Shown one piece after another: positions 51,628-61,690 of a DNA stretch of 64,000 nucleotides (its first letter is position 1; each line of letters starts with the position of its first letter). The stretch is from Pseudoduganella dura. Its GTDB lineage: Bacteria > Pseudomonadota > Gammaproteobacteria > Burkholderiales > Burkholderiaceae_D. The stretch lies in the NCBI RefSeq assembly GCF_009727155.1, contig NZ_WNWM01000002.1:6758001-6822000 (forward strand). The letters are read 5' to 3'. A program made the translations under genes and the position numbers. The notes beneath the pieces are model-generated. The model was given only the letters and a program-made list of their open reading frames with translations. It was not told where the DNA came from and searched no databases.

Positions 51628-52492
51628 CGTTTGGTTCCTCGTCAAACCGTTACTGTTGACACGATCTCGCGAATCGCCGCAGTGCCGGCGGCAATTGACG
51701 CGAGCCGGACTCCATGCCGTTCCTGACGAAATAGCCGTCTTCGTTGGACGGCGCCAGAGTTTTTAGTGCGGCAATCAAACTTCCACGCGTTCGAATGTTT
51801 CGAGCGAAATGCGGCCGATGGAATTTTATATTCCCTCGACAGACGGCCTGTCGGTACCAGTCCATCCGGGACTGCACATAATAAATTGAGCGTCGGATTA
51901 AATATATAGCTATACGAAAATATATTTTTATTAACAACTGTAGCGGCGTGGCGCGAGGAATCAGAGTGACGCTTCAACAGAGATTCCTGAGGATTGCAAC
52001 TTGCTTCGGACTGGCGCCTGCCTCCGCGCAGGGCATCTTCCAACGTGTTATTCGCGAAGTCATGGCATGTTACGGGAATTTAAAACCGACAGGAAAACGT
52101 CACGCGTGGAAACCCCGTATCCGGCGCGGATATTCCCTGATTTCCACCACCGGTTACCCGATCGGCCCTGTCCGCACAGCCGGCGATTAATGCGCCTGGC
52201 GCGCCGATCATCTTGATGACTGCTTCGGCTCCCCTGATTGACACCCTTCGGGGCAGTCCCGATACTCGACTCCCACCCAAGGCTGCAACTGGCCCGCGAC
52301 CGGCGCACCACGCCTGGCGGGCCCATGCGCCCACCAGGCGCGTGCGGCGTGACGGCCGGCCATCGCTGCACCACCACGGCCTCGGCGCGAGGAGACGCGC
52401 CGGCAAAAGCAACCAGCTCGCGCAGTGCGGATATGCCAGGCATCCGGACAGCGCGTCCATCGTCGTTCGACCATGATAACAATGGGGATTCA
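51628..52492. other. 865-bp gene-free stretch with an AT-rich patch
   Basis: Between the beta-helix protein (minus) and the PL11 lyase (plus). Bases 51879-51944 are strikingly AT-rich (runs such as AAATATATAGCTATACG), unlike the rest of the window, and probably hold the beta-helix promoter. From about 52060 to 52480 the composition is normal but no frame reads like protein. The short CATGATAAC and AATGGGGATT before 52493 could belong to the lyase promoter and ribosome site. It may contain decayed sequence. Confidence 0.6.
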
Positions 52493-54331
52493 ATGAAACG
52501 TACCTTTGCACCGATCGCACTGCTGACCCTCGGGCTGATGCATTCCGCATTCGCCGACGGGGGCAGGAAACTCGAAAAACTCGATCGCGGCGCCGTCGCC
52601 ATCGCGGCCGGCACGGATGTCTTCGTCAGCTGGCGCGTGCTCGGCACCGACGAGCCGGGCACGCTGTTCAATATCTATCGCGACGATGTCAAGCTCAACG
52701 CGGAACCGCTGGAAGTGAGCAATTTCACGGACACGGCCGCCCCCGCCGGGGCCCGCTACCTGATTCGTCCGATCGTGAAGGGCAAGGAAAAGAAGGGCCA
52801 GGAAGAATACGCGCTGTCCACCTGGACGGAGCCCGTGCTGCGCATCCCGCTGGACAAGCCCGCCGACGGCGTCACCCCGACCGGCCAGGCGTACAGCTAT
52901 GAGATGAACGACGGCACGCCGGCCGACCTGGACGGCGACGGCAAGTACGAACTGGTCGTGAAATGGCAGCCGACCAATGCCAAGGACAACTCGCAAAGCG
53001 GCTACACCGGCAACACCTACATCGATGCCTATCGCCTGGACGGCAAGCGCCTGTGGCGCATCGACCTGGGCCGCAATATCCGCGCCGGCGCCCACTACAC
53101 GACGATGGTTGCCTATGACCTGGACGGCAACGGCAAGGCCGAGGTGATGCTGAAGACGGCCGACGGCACGGTCGACGGCCGCGGTACCGTGATCGGCGAC
53201 GCCGCCGCGGACTACCGCAACAGCGCCGGCTACGTGCTGGCCGGACCGGAATTCATCACCGTGTTCGACGGCCGCACCGGCAAGGCGCTGGCCACCGCCG
53301 ACTACCTGCCGGCGCGCGGCACGGTGGCCTCGTGGGGCGACAACTACGGCAACCGCGTCGACCGCTTCCTGGGCGGCGTCGCGTACCTGGATGGCAGCCG
53401 CCCGAGCGCGATCTTCTCGCGCGGCTACTACACGCGCGCCGTGATCGCCGCCTGGGACTACCGCGACGGCCAGCTGACCAGCCGCTGGGTATTCGACACC
53501 AACAACGAAGGCGCCGAGGCGCGCGGCCAAGGCGCGCACTGGTTCTCCGTGGCGGATGTGGACAGCGACGGCAAGGACGACATCATCTACGGTGCCGCCA
53601 CGATCGGCAGCGACGGCCACCTGCTGTACAGCACCGGCCTGTGCCACGGCGACGCGCTGCATGTCGGCAAGCTCGACCCGGCCCGCCCCGGCCTGCAGGC
53701 CTACATGGTCCACGAGAGCCCGTCGTGCTACAAGGGCAACGGCGCCAGCTTCCACGACGCCGCCACCGGCAAGTTGCTGTGGGGCGCGCCGGCCACCGTC
53801 GACGTGGGCCGCGGCGTCTGCTACGACATCGATCCGGCCTATCCGGGCGCGGAGTGCTGGGCCTCGCGCGGCGGGCTGTTCAACGTGAGCGGCCAGCAGA
53901 TCTCGGCCAATCGCCCGAGCAGCATGAACTTCGCCAGCTGGTGGGACGGCGACCTGCTGCGCGAAGCGCTCGACGGCACGTCGATCTCCAAGTGGAACCC
54001 CGCGGCCTTCACGCTGGAGACCCTGCTGAACGGCGCCACGTACAACGCGGCATCGAACAACGGCACGAAGGCCACGCCCGTGCTGTCGGCCGACATCCTC
54101 GGCGACTGGCGCGAGGAAGCCGTGCTGCGCACGGCGGACAACACCGAACTGCTGGTGTTCTCCACCACGATCCCGACGACGCACCGTATCCCCACGCTGA
54201 TGCATGATGCGCAGTACCGCGTGCAGGTGGCCGCCCAGAACTCCGGCTACAACCAGCCGCCGCACACGAGCTTCTACATCGGCGAAGGCGTGACGCCGCC
54301 GGCGCAGGCAACCGTGACAGTGCAGGAGTAA
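52493..54331 (+). CDS. Rhamnogalacturonan lyase, PL11 family
   Basis: 612 residues with a signal peptide (LLTLGLMHSAFA|DGG). It shows the PL11 pattern (YesW/YesX): a beta start LEKLDRGAVAIAAGTDVFVSWRVLGTD, a propeller with repeated calcium-type loops (DLDGDGKYELVVKWQP, DLDGNGKAEVMLKTADGTVDGRG, DVDSDGKDDIIYG), the motif GTVASWGDNYGNRVDRFLGG, and the conserved end SADILGDWREEAVLRTADNTEL, YRVQVAAQNSGYNQPPHTSFY. These enzymes cut the rhamnose-galacturonate backbone of pectin by beta-elimination outside the cell. It stands alone; no transporter or regulator for the products is adjacent. Confidence 0.93.
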   Translation: MKRTFAPIALLTLGLMHSAFADGGRKLEKLDRGAVAIAAGTDVFVSWRVLGTDEPGTLFNIYRDDVKLNAEPLEVSNFTDTAAPAGARYLIRPIVKGKEKKGQEEYALSTWTEPVLRIPLDKPADGVTPTGQAYSYEMNDGTPADLDGDGKYELVVKWQPTNAKDNSQSGYTGNTYIDAYRLDGKRLWRIDLGRNIRAGAHYTTMVAYDLDGNGKAEVMLKTADGTVDGRGTVIGDAAADYRNSAGYVLAGPEFITVFDGRTGKALATADYLPARGTVASWGDNYGNRVDRFLGGVAYLDGSRPSAIFSRGYYTRAVIAAWDYRDGQLTSRWVFDTNNEGAEARGQGAHWFSVADVDSDGKDDIIYGAATIGSDGHLLYSTGLCHGDALHVGKLDPARPGLQAYMVHESPSCYKGNGASFHDAATGKLLWGAPATVDVGRGVCYDIDPAYPGAECWASRGGLFNVSGQQISANRPSSMNFASWWDGDLLREALDGTSISKWNPAAFTLETLLNGATYNAASNNGTKATPVLSADILGDWREEAVLRTADNTELLVFSTTIPTTHRIPTLMHDAQYRVQVAAQNSGYNQPPHTSFYIGEGVTPPAQATVTVQE

Positions 54332-54444
54332 GCGCGCAGGAGCAAGCGTGCAGCATGGCGCCGCCGGCGGCCCGGGACCGGACCGCCGCGCTCAGCCGTT
54401 CGTGCGTGCACGGCGGCCCGCTCGGTGATACAGTTGGTCGCATC

Positions 54445-55401
54445 ATGACCGACACCACTCTCGCCGCCGACGCGCCGCTGTACATCGTCCTCAATGCCGG
54501 TTCCGGCGCCTCCGAAAAGGAGGAGCGCCGCGCCGCCATCGAGGAAGTGCTGACAGCCGCGGGCCGGCGCTACCACCTGCACCTGGTGGAAGACGGCAGC
54601 GAGCTCGACGATGCTGCGATCGCGCATGCCGGCCAGGCCTGCGCCAACGGCGGCATTCTCGTGGCGGCCGGCGGCGACGGCACGATCAACGCCGTGGCGC
54701 GCCAGGCCGTCGCGCACGGCTGTCCGTTCGGCGCCCTGCCGCAGGGCACGTTCAATTATTTCGGCCGCACGCACGGCATTTCCGAGGAATTGTCCGACGC
54801 CGTGCATGCGCTGCTGACGGCCACCGTCCAGCCAGTGCAGATCGGCTCGGTAAACGGCCGGATCTTCCTCGTCAATGCCAGCATCGGGCTGTACCCCGAA
54901 TTGCTGGAAGAGCGCGAGCAGGACAAGGCCCAGTTCGGCCGCAGCCGCGTGGTGGCCTTCCTGTCCGCCCTGAAAACCATCCTGTCGCCCCACCGCCGCC
55001 TGCGCCTGACACTGGAAGCGGAAGACCGCACGATGCACCTGCGCACGCACACCCTGTTCGTAGGCAACAACCGGCTGCAGATGGAACAGGTGGGCCTTAC
55101 CGAGCTCGCGCCCGAGGTGGCCGAAGGCGAGCTGGCCGCCGTGGCGCCCAAGCCGGCGGGGCGCCTCGGCATGCTCGGTCTGGTGCTGCAGGGGGCCCTC
55201 GGCCGGCTGGCCGATACCGGCGACGTGGTCGCCTTCGGCTTTCGCCGCATGACCGTGCGCACGCCGTTCTACGGGCGCCGGCGCGTCAAGGCCGCCGTGG
55301 ACGGCGAAGTGCTCACGCTGACGACGCCCCTGCACTTCGAAGCGCTGGATGGTCGGCTGCGGCTGCTGGTGCCCGCCGCGCGCAATCTCGTCAAGGATTG
55401 A
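54445..55401 (+). CDS. Diacylglycerol kinase-like lipid kinase (YegS/DagK type)
   Basis: 318 residues. The kinase core shows LYIVLNAGSGASEKEERRAAIEE, the nucleotide loop VAAGGDGTINAVARQAV and GALPQGTFNYFGRTHGI, and the later LVNASIGLYPELLEEREQDKAQFGRSR. It fits DAGK_cat proteins that phosphorylate lipids or sphingoid bases. I start it at the ATG 54445 rather than upstream because the conserved fold begins there. It follows the lyase by 113 bases, convergent with the NHL/M23-like gene, with a repeat-stem between. Confidence 0.85.
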   Translation: MTDTTLAADAPLYIVLNAGSGASEKEERRAAIEEVLTAAGRRYHLHLVEDGSELDDAAIAHAGQACANGGILVAAGGDGTINAVARQAVAHGCPFGALPQGTFNYFGRTHGISEELSDAVHALLTATVQPVQIGSVNGRIFLVNASIGLYPELLEEREQDKAQFGRSRVVAFLSALKTILSPHRRLRLTLEAEDRTMHLRTHTLFVGNNRLQMEQVGLTELAPEVAEGELAAVAPKPAGRLGMLGLVLQGALGRLADTGDVVAFGFRRMTVRTPFYGRRRVKAAVDGEVLTLTTPLHFEALDGRLRLLVPAARNLVKD

Positions 55402-55443
55402 GCGAGCCCGAAAGCGGCAGGATACCGGTGCCGGCAGAGTACT

Positions 55444-55496
55444 GGTGCCGGACACTTTTTCCCGGACGATCTACCCGGAAAAAGGTGCCGGACACC
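55444..55496. repeat. Two GGTGCCGGACAC repeats around a stem-loop between convergent genes
   Basis: GGTGCCGGACAC occurs at 55444-55455 and 55484-55495. Between them CTTTTTCC (55455-55462) and GGAAAAAG (55477-55484) form a stem with a T-run on each strand, so the unit can act as a bidirectional terminator for the two convergent genes. The repeats belong to the dispersed palindrome family. Confidence 0.65.
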
Positions 55497-55515
55497 GATT
55501 TTCCAAGCCAACAGC

Positions 55516-57729
55516 CTATTCCACGGCGATCGGCAGATCCCGCCCCTCCACCGCCACGTTCCCCGCGAAATCCGCCGCGTAGATCCGCAGCGTGTAGTTC
55601 CCCGGCGCGATCCCCGACACATCCCACGAGCCCGGGCTGGCCTGTCCGCCCTGCAGCGTATTGTTCAGCGCATAGGCGAAGTGCGTGGCCTTGCTGCCGT
55701 AAACGGTGATGCCGCTGCTGGCCGCGTAAGCCAGCTTCACGGCATCCGGGTTGCGCGGCAACCGGTCGTACACCTGGGTGATGCGCGGCTGCTCGTAGCC
55801 GGCCGCCGGCGTGCCGTCTTCCCGCAGCAACTGGTAACCCAGCTTGTACAGGCCGAGCCGGCGCCGCTCCAGGTTGCCGTCCATCTGGTCCCACGCATCG
55901 ACGACGATATCCACCTCGCCCACCGAGCGCGGCACTTTTATGCGGCGCGGCGGCGCCTGTTCTTTTTCCCGCGCTTTCCTGCCAGGCCTGCCGGTTTTTT
56001 CACGCGGCGCACCGAGCCGCTTGCCGCCGTCGGCCAGCAGCACGATGCCCTGGATGCGCGGCGCCACGGTGTCGCGCAGGCCCACGAACGGCAGCGTCAA
56101 CGGATTTTCCACGCCGCCGGTGGGAAAGTAATCCAGGTGCACGTGCGCCATGCCGTTGATCGTGCCGAGCGTGTCGCCCGCCGCGAAACGCGTGCCGCGC
56201 CGCACGCGTACCCGTTCGGGCTTGCCGCGGCCGCCCGCAAGCACCTCGAAGCGCGCGTCGAGCGCCTTGTCGCGCCGGTCGCGGCCCACCTTCATGTGGA
56301 TGTACGACAGCGTGCCCACGCTGATGCCTTCGCTCAGCGTGGCATAGCCCCAGTTCGGGTACGGGTCCGTCACCTTCGCCGGCGCCACCGCCACGACCTG
56401 CGCGCCCACGTCGGCCCGCACGTCCAGCCCCATGTGGAAGTGGTCGCGGCTGTCGCCTTCGAAATTGCCGCGCACCTCGCCCATCACGCCCACCACCTCG
56501 TGCGGCGCATCCTGCGGCAGCACGGGCCACGGCATCGGCTTGGCGCGGCGCGGCGTGGCGGCGCGCGTGCGCGGCACCGGCGCGGGCTGCCCGTCCACCG
56601 GCGGCGCCAGTCGCACCACCGCGAAGCCCAGCCCCTCGGCCACGACCACATTGCCGTCGCGCTGCACGGTCACGCCGCGCGGACCGGCGAGATGCACCGT
56701 GCCGTCGCTGCCGTAGCCCGGCTCGGCCGGGCGGTCGAAGTCGGCAAGGGCCTGGTAGCCGCCGTCCGGCCCGATCTGCAGCACGCGGCCGGAGCCGGCC
56801 GTCACATACAGGAAGCCGTCGCGCGTGGCGGCGATGCCCACCGGCCGCCGCAACAGCGCGCGGCGTTCGCCTTCGGGCGGTTTCGCGACGGTCGATACGT
56901 TGCCGCCGGCATCGATGCGCCGTACCGCGTGGTTGCCCGTGTCGGCGACGAACAGCGTGCCGTCGGCGCCGACCGCGATGCCGCTCGGCGTATCGAACAG
57001 CGCGGCGACGGCCGGGCCATCCTGCCCGCCGGGCCGGCCGCCGCCGGCCACCGTCGTCACCGCGCCGTCCGGCGCGATGCGGCGGATACGGTCGTTGTAG
57101 GTGTCGGCGACATACACCACGCCGGCATCGTCGACCGCGATGCCTACCGGGCCGTTGAAGCGCGCGGCATCGCCCTTGCCATCCGCGAAGCCCGGCTGGC
57201 CGTTGCCGGCCAGCGTGGTCACGGCGCCGTCCGGGGCGACCCTGCGGACCGCGTGGTTGCCCGTATCGGCCACGTACAGGTTGCCCAGGTGATCGAGCGC
57301 CAGCGCGGAAGGCGTATGGAACCGTGCGGCCGCGCCCTTGCCGTCCGCGTAGCCTTCGCGCCCGCCCGCCAGCGTGGCCAGCGTGCCGTCCGGGGCGATG
57401 GTGCGGATACGGTTGTTGTCGCCGCCGTCGGCCACGTAGATGGTGCCGCGCGGGGCCACCGCCACGCCGAACGGGTCGGCGAACGCGCCCCCGCCCGGCG
57501 GACCGTCGCCCGGGCCGGCCGCGCCGTTGCCGGCCAGCGTGGTCACGCGGGCGGTCCAGAACCGCTCGGTGCGCGCCTGGGCCGGCGTCAGCACGCCTGT
57601 CGCCACGGCGTCTTTTCTAGCCGGGCCGGGCGTCGGGCCGGCGGCGTAATCGATGGTGTAGTACAGGACACCGGCACCGGCGACGAGGATGGCGCCGGAC
57701 AGCGCGCCGATGAGGAGCTTTCGATTCAC
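55516..57729 (-). CDS. NHL beta-propeller fused to an M23/LytM-like domain
   Basis: About 737 residues from GTG 57729 (a TTG at 57759 is less likely). One N-terminal membrane helix (about 5-27), then five or six NHL-type repeats (VTTLAGNG...FADPFGVAVAPRGTIYVADGGDNNRIR and similar, about 60-410). A domain with M23 metallopeptidase landmarks follows: HMGLD (about 433) and HVHLDYF (about 527) carry the expected zinc ligands. The C-terminal part (about 580-737) looks like Ig-like domains (DIVVDAWDQMDGNLER, NYTLRIYAADFAGNVAV). It is probably an exported, membrane-anchored envelope protein. The domain combination is uncommon to me. Confidence 0.8.
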   Translation of the reverse strand: MNRKLLIGALSGAILVAGAGVLYYTIDYAAGPTPGPARKDAVATGVLTPAQARTERFWTARVTTLAGNGAAGPGDGPPGGGAFADPFGVAVAPRGTIYVADGGDNNRIRTIAPDGTLATLAGGREGYADGKGAAARFHTPSALALDHLGNLYVADTGNHAVRRVAPDGAVTTLAGNGQPGFADGKGDAARFNGPVGIAVDDAGVVYVADTYNDRIRRIAPDGAVTTVAGGGRPGGQDGPAVAALFDTPSGIAVGADGTLFVADTGNHAVRRIDAGGNVSTVAKPPEGERRALLRRPVGIAATRDGFLYVTAGSGRVLQIGPDGGYQALADFDRPAEPGYGSDGTVHLAGPRGVTVQRDGNVVVAEGLGFAVVRLAPPVDGQPAPVPRTRAATPRRAKPMPWPVLPQDAPHEVVGVMGEVRGNFEGDSRDHFHMGLDVRADVGAQVVAVAPAKVTDPYPNWGYATLSEGISVGTLSYIHMKVGRDRRDKALDARFEVLAGGRGKPERVRVRRGTRFAAGDTLGTINGMAHVHLDYFPTGGVENPLTLPFVGLRDTVAPRIQGIVLLADGGKRLGAPREKTGRPGRKAREKEQAPPRRIKVPRSVGEVDIVVDAWDQMDGNLERRRLGLYKLGYQLLREDGTPAAGYEQPRITQVYDRLPRNPDAVKLAYAASSGITVYGSKATHFAYALNNTLQGGQASPGSWDVSGIAPGNYTLRIYAADFAGNVAVEGRDLPIAVE

Positions 57730-57849
57730 GTGCGTTACCGTTCGTTGCGGAAAGCGCAAGCTTAGCAGGAACCCCTGCCGCGCGCCGACCGCGGGCGGCG
57801 GCGACTAGAATGTTCCCGCTCCCCCAGATTCAGCCATGAAAGGAATGCC

Positions 57850-59481
57850 ATGAGCAGCAAGCCCACTTCCACGGAAACCGGCGGCGAACGCCCCGTTCTC
57901 ACGACCCGCCAGGGCCACCCCGTGCGCGACAACCAGGCGTTGCGCTCGGTCGGCGAACGCGGCCCCGCCACGCTGGAGAACTACCAGTTCATCGAGAAGA
58001 TCACCCACTTCGACCGCGAGCGGATTCCGGAGCGCGTGGTGCATGCGCGCGGCACCGGCGCACACGGCTATTTCGAAGCCTACGGCACGATCGGCAGCGA
58101 ACCGGCGTCGAAATACACCTGCGCGCGCGTGCTGAACGAAACCGGTGTGCAGACCCCCGTGTTCGTGCGCTTCTCCAGCGTGATCGGCAGCAAGGATTCG
58201 CCGGAAACGGCGCGCGACCCGCGCGGCTTCGCAGTCAAGCTGAAAACGCTGGATGGCAACTGGGACCTGGTCGGCAACAACCTGAAGATCTTCTTCATCC
58301 GCGACGCGATCAAGTTTCCCGACATGATCCACGCGTTCAAGCCCGACCCGGTGACGAATCGCCAGGAGCCATGGCGGTTCTACGATTTCGTGTCGAATTC
58401 CCCGGAAGCGCTGCACATGGTCACCTGGGTCAAGAGCCCGTGGGGCATTCCGGCCAACTACCGTGAAATGGAAGGCTCGGGCGTCAACACCTACAAGCTG
58501 GTGAACGACCAGGGCGTGGCGCACCTGGTGAAGTTCCACTGGCAGCCGAAACAGGGCGTGCGCAACCTGACCGCGGCGCAGGCCGCCGAGATCCAGGCGC
58601 ACGACACGGGCCACGCCACGAAGGACCTGTACGAGGCGATCGAGCGCGGCGATTATCCGGAATGGGAATTCGCCGTGCAGGTCATGAGCGACGACGACCA
58701 TCCCGAACTCGATTTCGACCCGCTGGACGACACGAAGCGCTGGCCGGAGGACCAGTTCCCGCTGCTGCCGGTAGGCCGCATGGTGTTGAACAGGAACCCG
58801 GACAACGTGTTCGCGGAAACCGAGCAGTCGGCGTTCGGCACCGGCGTACTGGTCGACGGCATCGACTTCTCCGACGACAAGATGCTGCAGGGCCGGACCC
58901 TGTCGTACTCGGATACGCAGCGCTACCGCGTGGGTCCCAATTACCTGCAGCTGCCGGTCAACGCGCCGCAGGAAGGCGCCCGCGCCCGCACCAACCAGCG
59001 CGACGGCCAGATGGCGTACGCCGTCGACGATGGCGGCACCAACAAGCACATCAACTATGAGCCGAGCAGCCTGGGCGGCCTGCAGGAGGCGCCGAAACCG
59101 GCCAGGGAATACCGCCAGTGGGTCGAAGGCCACCTGGGCCGCTACCAGACCAGCCGCACGCTGGACGACTATCGGCAGGCGGGCGAGCGCTGGCGCACGT
59201 TCGAGGAGTGGGAGCGCGACGAACTGGTGAAGAACCTGGGCGACGACCTGCGGCAGTGCCCGGAAGTGATTGCGCTGCGCATGGTGTGGCATTTCTGGCA
59301 CTGCGACGAAACGTACGGCCGCCGGGTCGCCGAAGCGGCCGGCATCGACCTGGAAAAGGCCCGCGCGCTGCAGCCACTGCCGGGCAAGCCGGCGCCGAAG
59401 CAGCATCGTGCCGTGCCCGCCTATACGGATGGTACGCCGGAGGGTACGGCCCGGCAATCGGAGCCCGCAACGGCGAAGTGA
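57850..59481 (+). CDS. katA: Catalase (haem, monofunctional)
   Basis: 543 residues. Active-site His in [22 protein letters not shown], Asn in [24 protein letters not shown] and the haem-ligand Tyr region [14 protein letters not shown] are present, plus the core [19 protein letters not shown]. It breaks down hydrogen peroxide. Length is typical for the small-subunit clade with a short tail extension ([22 protein letters not shown]). ATG 57850 follows AAAGGAATGCC; a five-codon upstream frame (57837-57854) overlaps the start. No OxyR gene or recognisable site is adjacent. Confidence 0.93.
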   Translation: MSSKPTSTETGGERPVLTTRQGHPVRDNQALRSVGERGPATLENYQFIEKITHFDRERIPERVVHARGTGAHGYFEAYGTIGSEPASKYTCARVLNETGVQTPVFVRFSSVIGSKDSPETARDPRGFAVKLKTLDGNWDLVGNNLKIFFIRDAIKFPDMIHAFKPDPVTNRQEPWRFYDFVSNSPEALHMVTWVKSPWGIPANYREMEGSGVNTYKLVNDQGVAHLVKFHWQPKQGVRNLTAAQAAEIQAHDTGHATKDLYEAIERGDYPEWEFAVQVMSDDDHPELDFDPLDDTKRWPEDQFPLLPVGRMVLNRNPDNVFAETEQSAFGTGVLVDGIDFSDDKMLQGRTLSYSDTQRYRVGPNYLQLPVNAPQEGARARTNQRDGQMAYAVDDGGTNKHINYEPSSLGGLQEAPKPAREYRQWVEGHLGRYQTSRTLDDYRQAGERWRTFEEWERDELVKNLGDDLRQCPEVIALRMVWHFWHCDETYGRRVAEAAGIDLEKARALQPLPGKPAPKQHRAVPAYTDGTPEGTARQSEPATAK

Positions 59482-59527
59482 TGTCGCTGCCCGGCCGGTC
59501 CGTCGCGGCGGACCGGCCGGGCTCCGG

Positions 59528-61690
59528 CTAACCGAGCAGATCCTCGATCGTCACCGGCAGCGACCGCACCCGCCTGCCGGTGGCGTGGTACACGGCGGCG
59601 GTAATGGCCGGCGCCACCCCCACCAGCCCGATCTCTCCCACGCCCCGCGCGCCGTACTCGTTCAGCGCCGTATCCGGATAATCCAGGAACGTCACATCGA
59701 CTTCCGGTGCATCGGCATGCGTGACGACGATATAGTCGGCCAGGTTGCCGTTCACGGGCGCGCCGTGGCGCGAGTCGTAATGGGTCTGCTCGAACAGCGC
59801 CATGCCCACGCCCATGTGCACCGCGCCCTCGATCTGGTTGCGTGCCGTGCGGGCGTTGACGATCCTGCCACCGTCGATCACGGAGACCACGCGCCGCACC
59901 GCCAGCCGGGCAATCGCCGGCTGCCACGCCACCTCGACGAAATGGGCGCCGAACGAGCGGATCGACAGCGCCTTCGCGTTCGCGTCGGTCGAACTGCCCT
60001 TCGACACGCCCTGCCCCTCGACCCGCTCCACGCCGGCACGCCGCAGCACATCCTCGAACGCGAGGCCGCCGGGCATCACGCGCCCTGCGTCGAAAGAAGC
60101 TTCGCCGCCTTCCGCCGCGCGGCCCGCCACGTCCAGCAACTGCCGGATCGCGTGCCGCGCCGCCATGATCACCGCCGGCACCAGCGATGCCGTGGCCATC
60201 GAGCCGCCGGAAACGGGCCCCGGCGGCAGGTCGGTGTCGCCGATTTCCACCTCGATGCGCGCCACGTCGACACCTGTTTCATGGGCAGCCATCTGCGCCA
60301 GCACCGTGTACGTACCGGTGCCGATATCCTGCGTGGCCGACCGCACGCGCACCTTGCCGTCGTCATGGAAGCCGACCGACACCTGGGCCTTGCCGCGCAT
60401 GCCGGGCCAGGTGGCGCTGGCCATGCCCCAGCCGAGGATCGTGTCGCCGTCGCGCATCGCGCCGATGCCGGGATCGCGGCGCGCCCAGCCGAACTTTTCG
60501 GCGCCCAGCTCCAGGCACTCCTTCAGGTGGCGCGACGAGAACGGCACGTCCTTCGATTCGTCGCGCGCGGTGTCGTTCAGCAGCCGCAGCGCCACCGGGT
60601 CCATTTCAAGCCGGTCGGCCAGCTCGTTCATCGCCGACTCGACCGCATACATGCCCGGCACCACGCCCGGCCCGCGCATCGCCGTGTTGACGCCGAAGTC
60701 GCGGCGGCAAGCCGCGCCCGTCACCCGCAGGTTCGGCGCACTGTAGATGTAGCCGGTCGCCTCGCCGCACGATTCCTCCGAAACGCCGGCGCGCGAGTCG
60801 TGGTGGATGAAATCCTGCCGCAGCGACAGCAGCCGCCCGTCATCGAGGGCGGCCAGCCGGATGCGCTGCTGCGTGTTGGTACGGTGCCCGACATTGCGGA
60901 ACATCATCGCACGGGTCACCACCAGCTTGACGGGGCGCCCGGCCACCCGGGCCGCCTGCGCAGCCAGCAGCGAATGCGTCCACGGCCACAGCTTGCCGCC
61001 GAAGCCACCGCCCAGGTACGTGGCGACGACGCGCACGTGCTCTTCCGGCACCTGCAGCATCGCGGCCAGCACGCCGCGGTGGTTGACCACCGCCTGCGTG
61101 GTCTCGTACACGGTGAGCCGATCGCCTTCCCAGCGCGCCACGGTGGCATGCAGCTCCATCGGGTTATGCGTTTCGATCGGCGTCCGGTAGGTTTCGTCGA
61201 GCCGCACCGGGGCCTGCGCGAACGCGCCTTCGGGATCGCCGCGTTCGGTGACCACTTCGGGCGCGTCGTCCGGCGTCATGTCCATGCGCACGTCCGGCGG
61301 CCCGGCGGCGTATTCCACGCGCACCGCGCGCGCCGCGTCGCGCGCCTGCTCGAACGTATCGGCCAGCACCAGCGCCACGAACTGGCCGTAATAGCGCACC
61401 TCGTCGTCCTGCAGCGGCGGCACCTTCTCGTCGAGCTGCAGCCTGCTTTTTTCCGGCAGGCGGGCGATGCGGCCGATCGTGTCCTTCGTGTGGATGGCGT
61501 GCACGCCGGGCATGCCCCGGGCGGCGCCGCAGTCGATGTGGCGCACCGTCCCGACGGCGATGGTGGCACACACGGGAACGGCCACCAGCATGTCCGGGAA
61601 ATGGTGATCGGCCGTGTAGCGGGCGTGGCCGCTGACCTTCAACGGCCCTTCGATGCGCGGCAGGCCGGCGCCGATCATGTCGCCGTTCAT
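59528..61690 (-). CDS. paoC: Aldehyde oxidoreductase molybdenum-binding subunit (PaoC-like)
   Basis: 720 residues of the xanthine dehydrogenase family. Landmarks: PRIEGPLKVSGHARYTADHHFPDMLVA, the cofactor loops LGGGFGGKLWPWTHSLLAA, RDFGVNTAMRGPGVVPGMYA, DIGTGTYTVLAQMAA and the catalytic Glu in NEYGARGVGEIGLVG. With the two upstream genes it matches PaoABC, which oxidises aromatic aldehydes. ATG 61690 overlaps the FAD subunit stop (ATGA). The reading frame continues far upstream without stop, but that part lies over the FAD gene. Confidence 0.92.
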   Translation of the reverse strand: MNGDMIGAGLPRIEGPLKVSGHARYTADHHFPDMLVAVPVCATIAVGTVRHIDCGAARGMPGVHAIHTKDTIGRIARLPEKSRLQLDEKVPPLQDDEVRYYGQFVALVLADTFEQARDAARAVRVEYAAGPPDVRMDMTPDDAPEVVTERGDPEGAFAQAPVRLDETYRTPIETHNPMELHATVARWEGDRLTVYETTQAVVNHRGVLAAMLQVPEEHVRVVATYLGGGFGGKLWPWTHSLLAAQAARVAGRPVKLVVTRAMMFRNVGHRTNTQQRIRLAALDDGRLLSLRQDFIHHDSRAGVSEESCGEATGYIYSAPNLRVTGAACRRDFGVNTAMRGPGVVPGMYAVESAMNELADRLEMDPVALRLLNDTARDESKDVPFSSRHLKECLELGAEKFGWARRDPGIGAMRDGDTILGWGMASATWPGMRGKAQVSVGFHDDGKVRVRSATQDIGTGTYTVLAQMAAHETGVDVARIEVEIGDTDLPPGPVSGGSMATASLVPAVIMAARHAIRQLLDVAGRAAEGGEASFDAGRVMPGGLAFEDVLRRAGVERVEGQGVSKGSSTDANAKALSIRSFGAHFVEVAWQPAIARLAVRRVVSVIDGGRIVNARTARNQIEGAVHMGVGMALFEQTHYDSRHGAPVNGNLADYIVVTHADAPEVDVTFLDYPDTALNEYGARGVGEIGLVGVAPAITAAVYHATGRRVRSLPVTIEDLLG

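Noticed and set aside
51642..52043. Possible small gene on the minus strand upstream of the beta-helix protein
   Set aside because: Composition is not protein-like, it spans the AT-rich promoter patch, and it overlaps the beta-helix leader region.
57837..57854. Five-codon upstream frame before katA as a regulatory leader peptide
   Set aside because: It arises from AAGGAATG around the ribosome site and has no special codons; too short to support.
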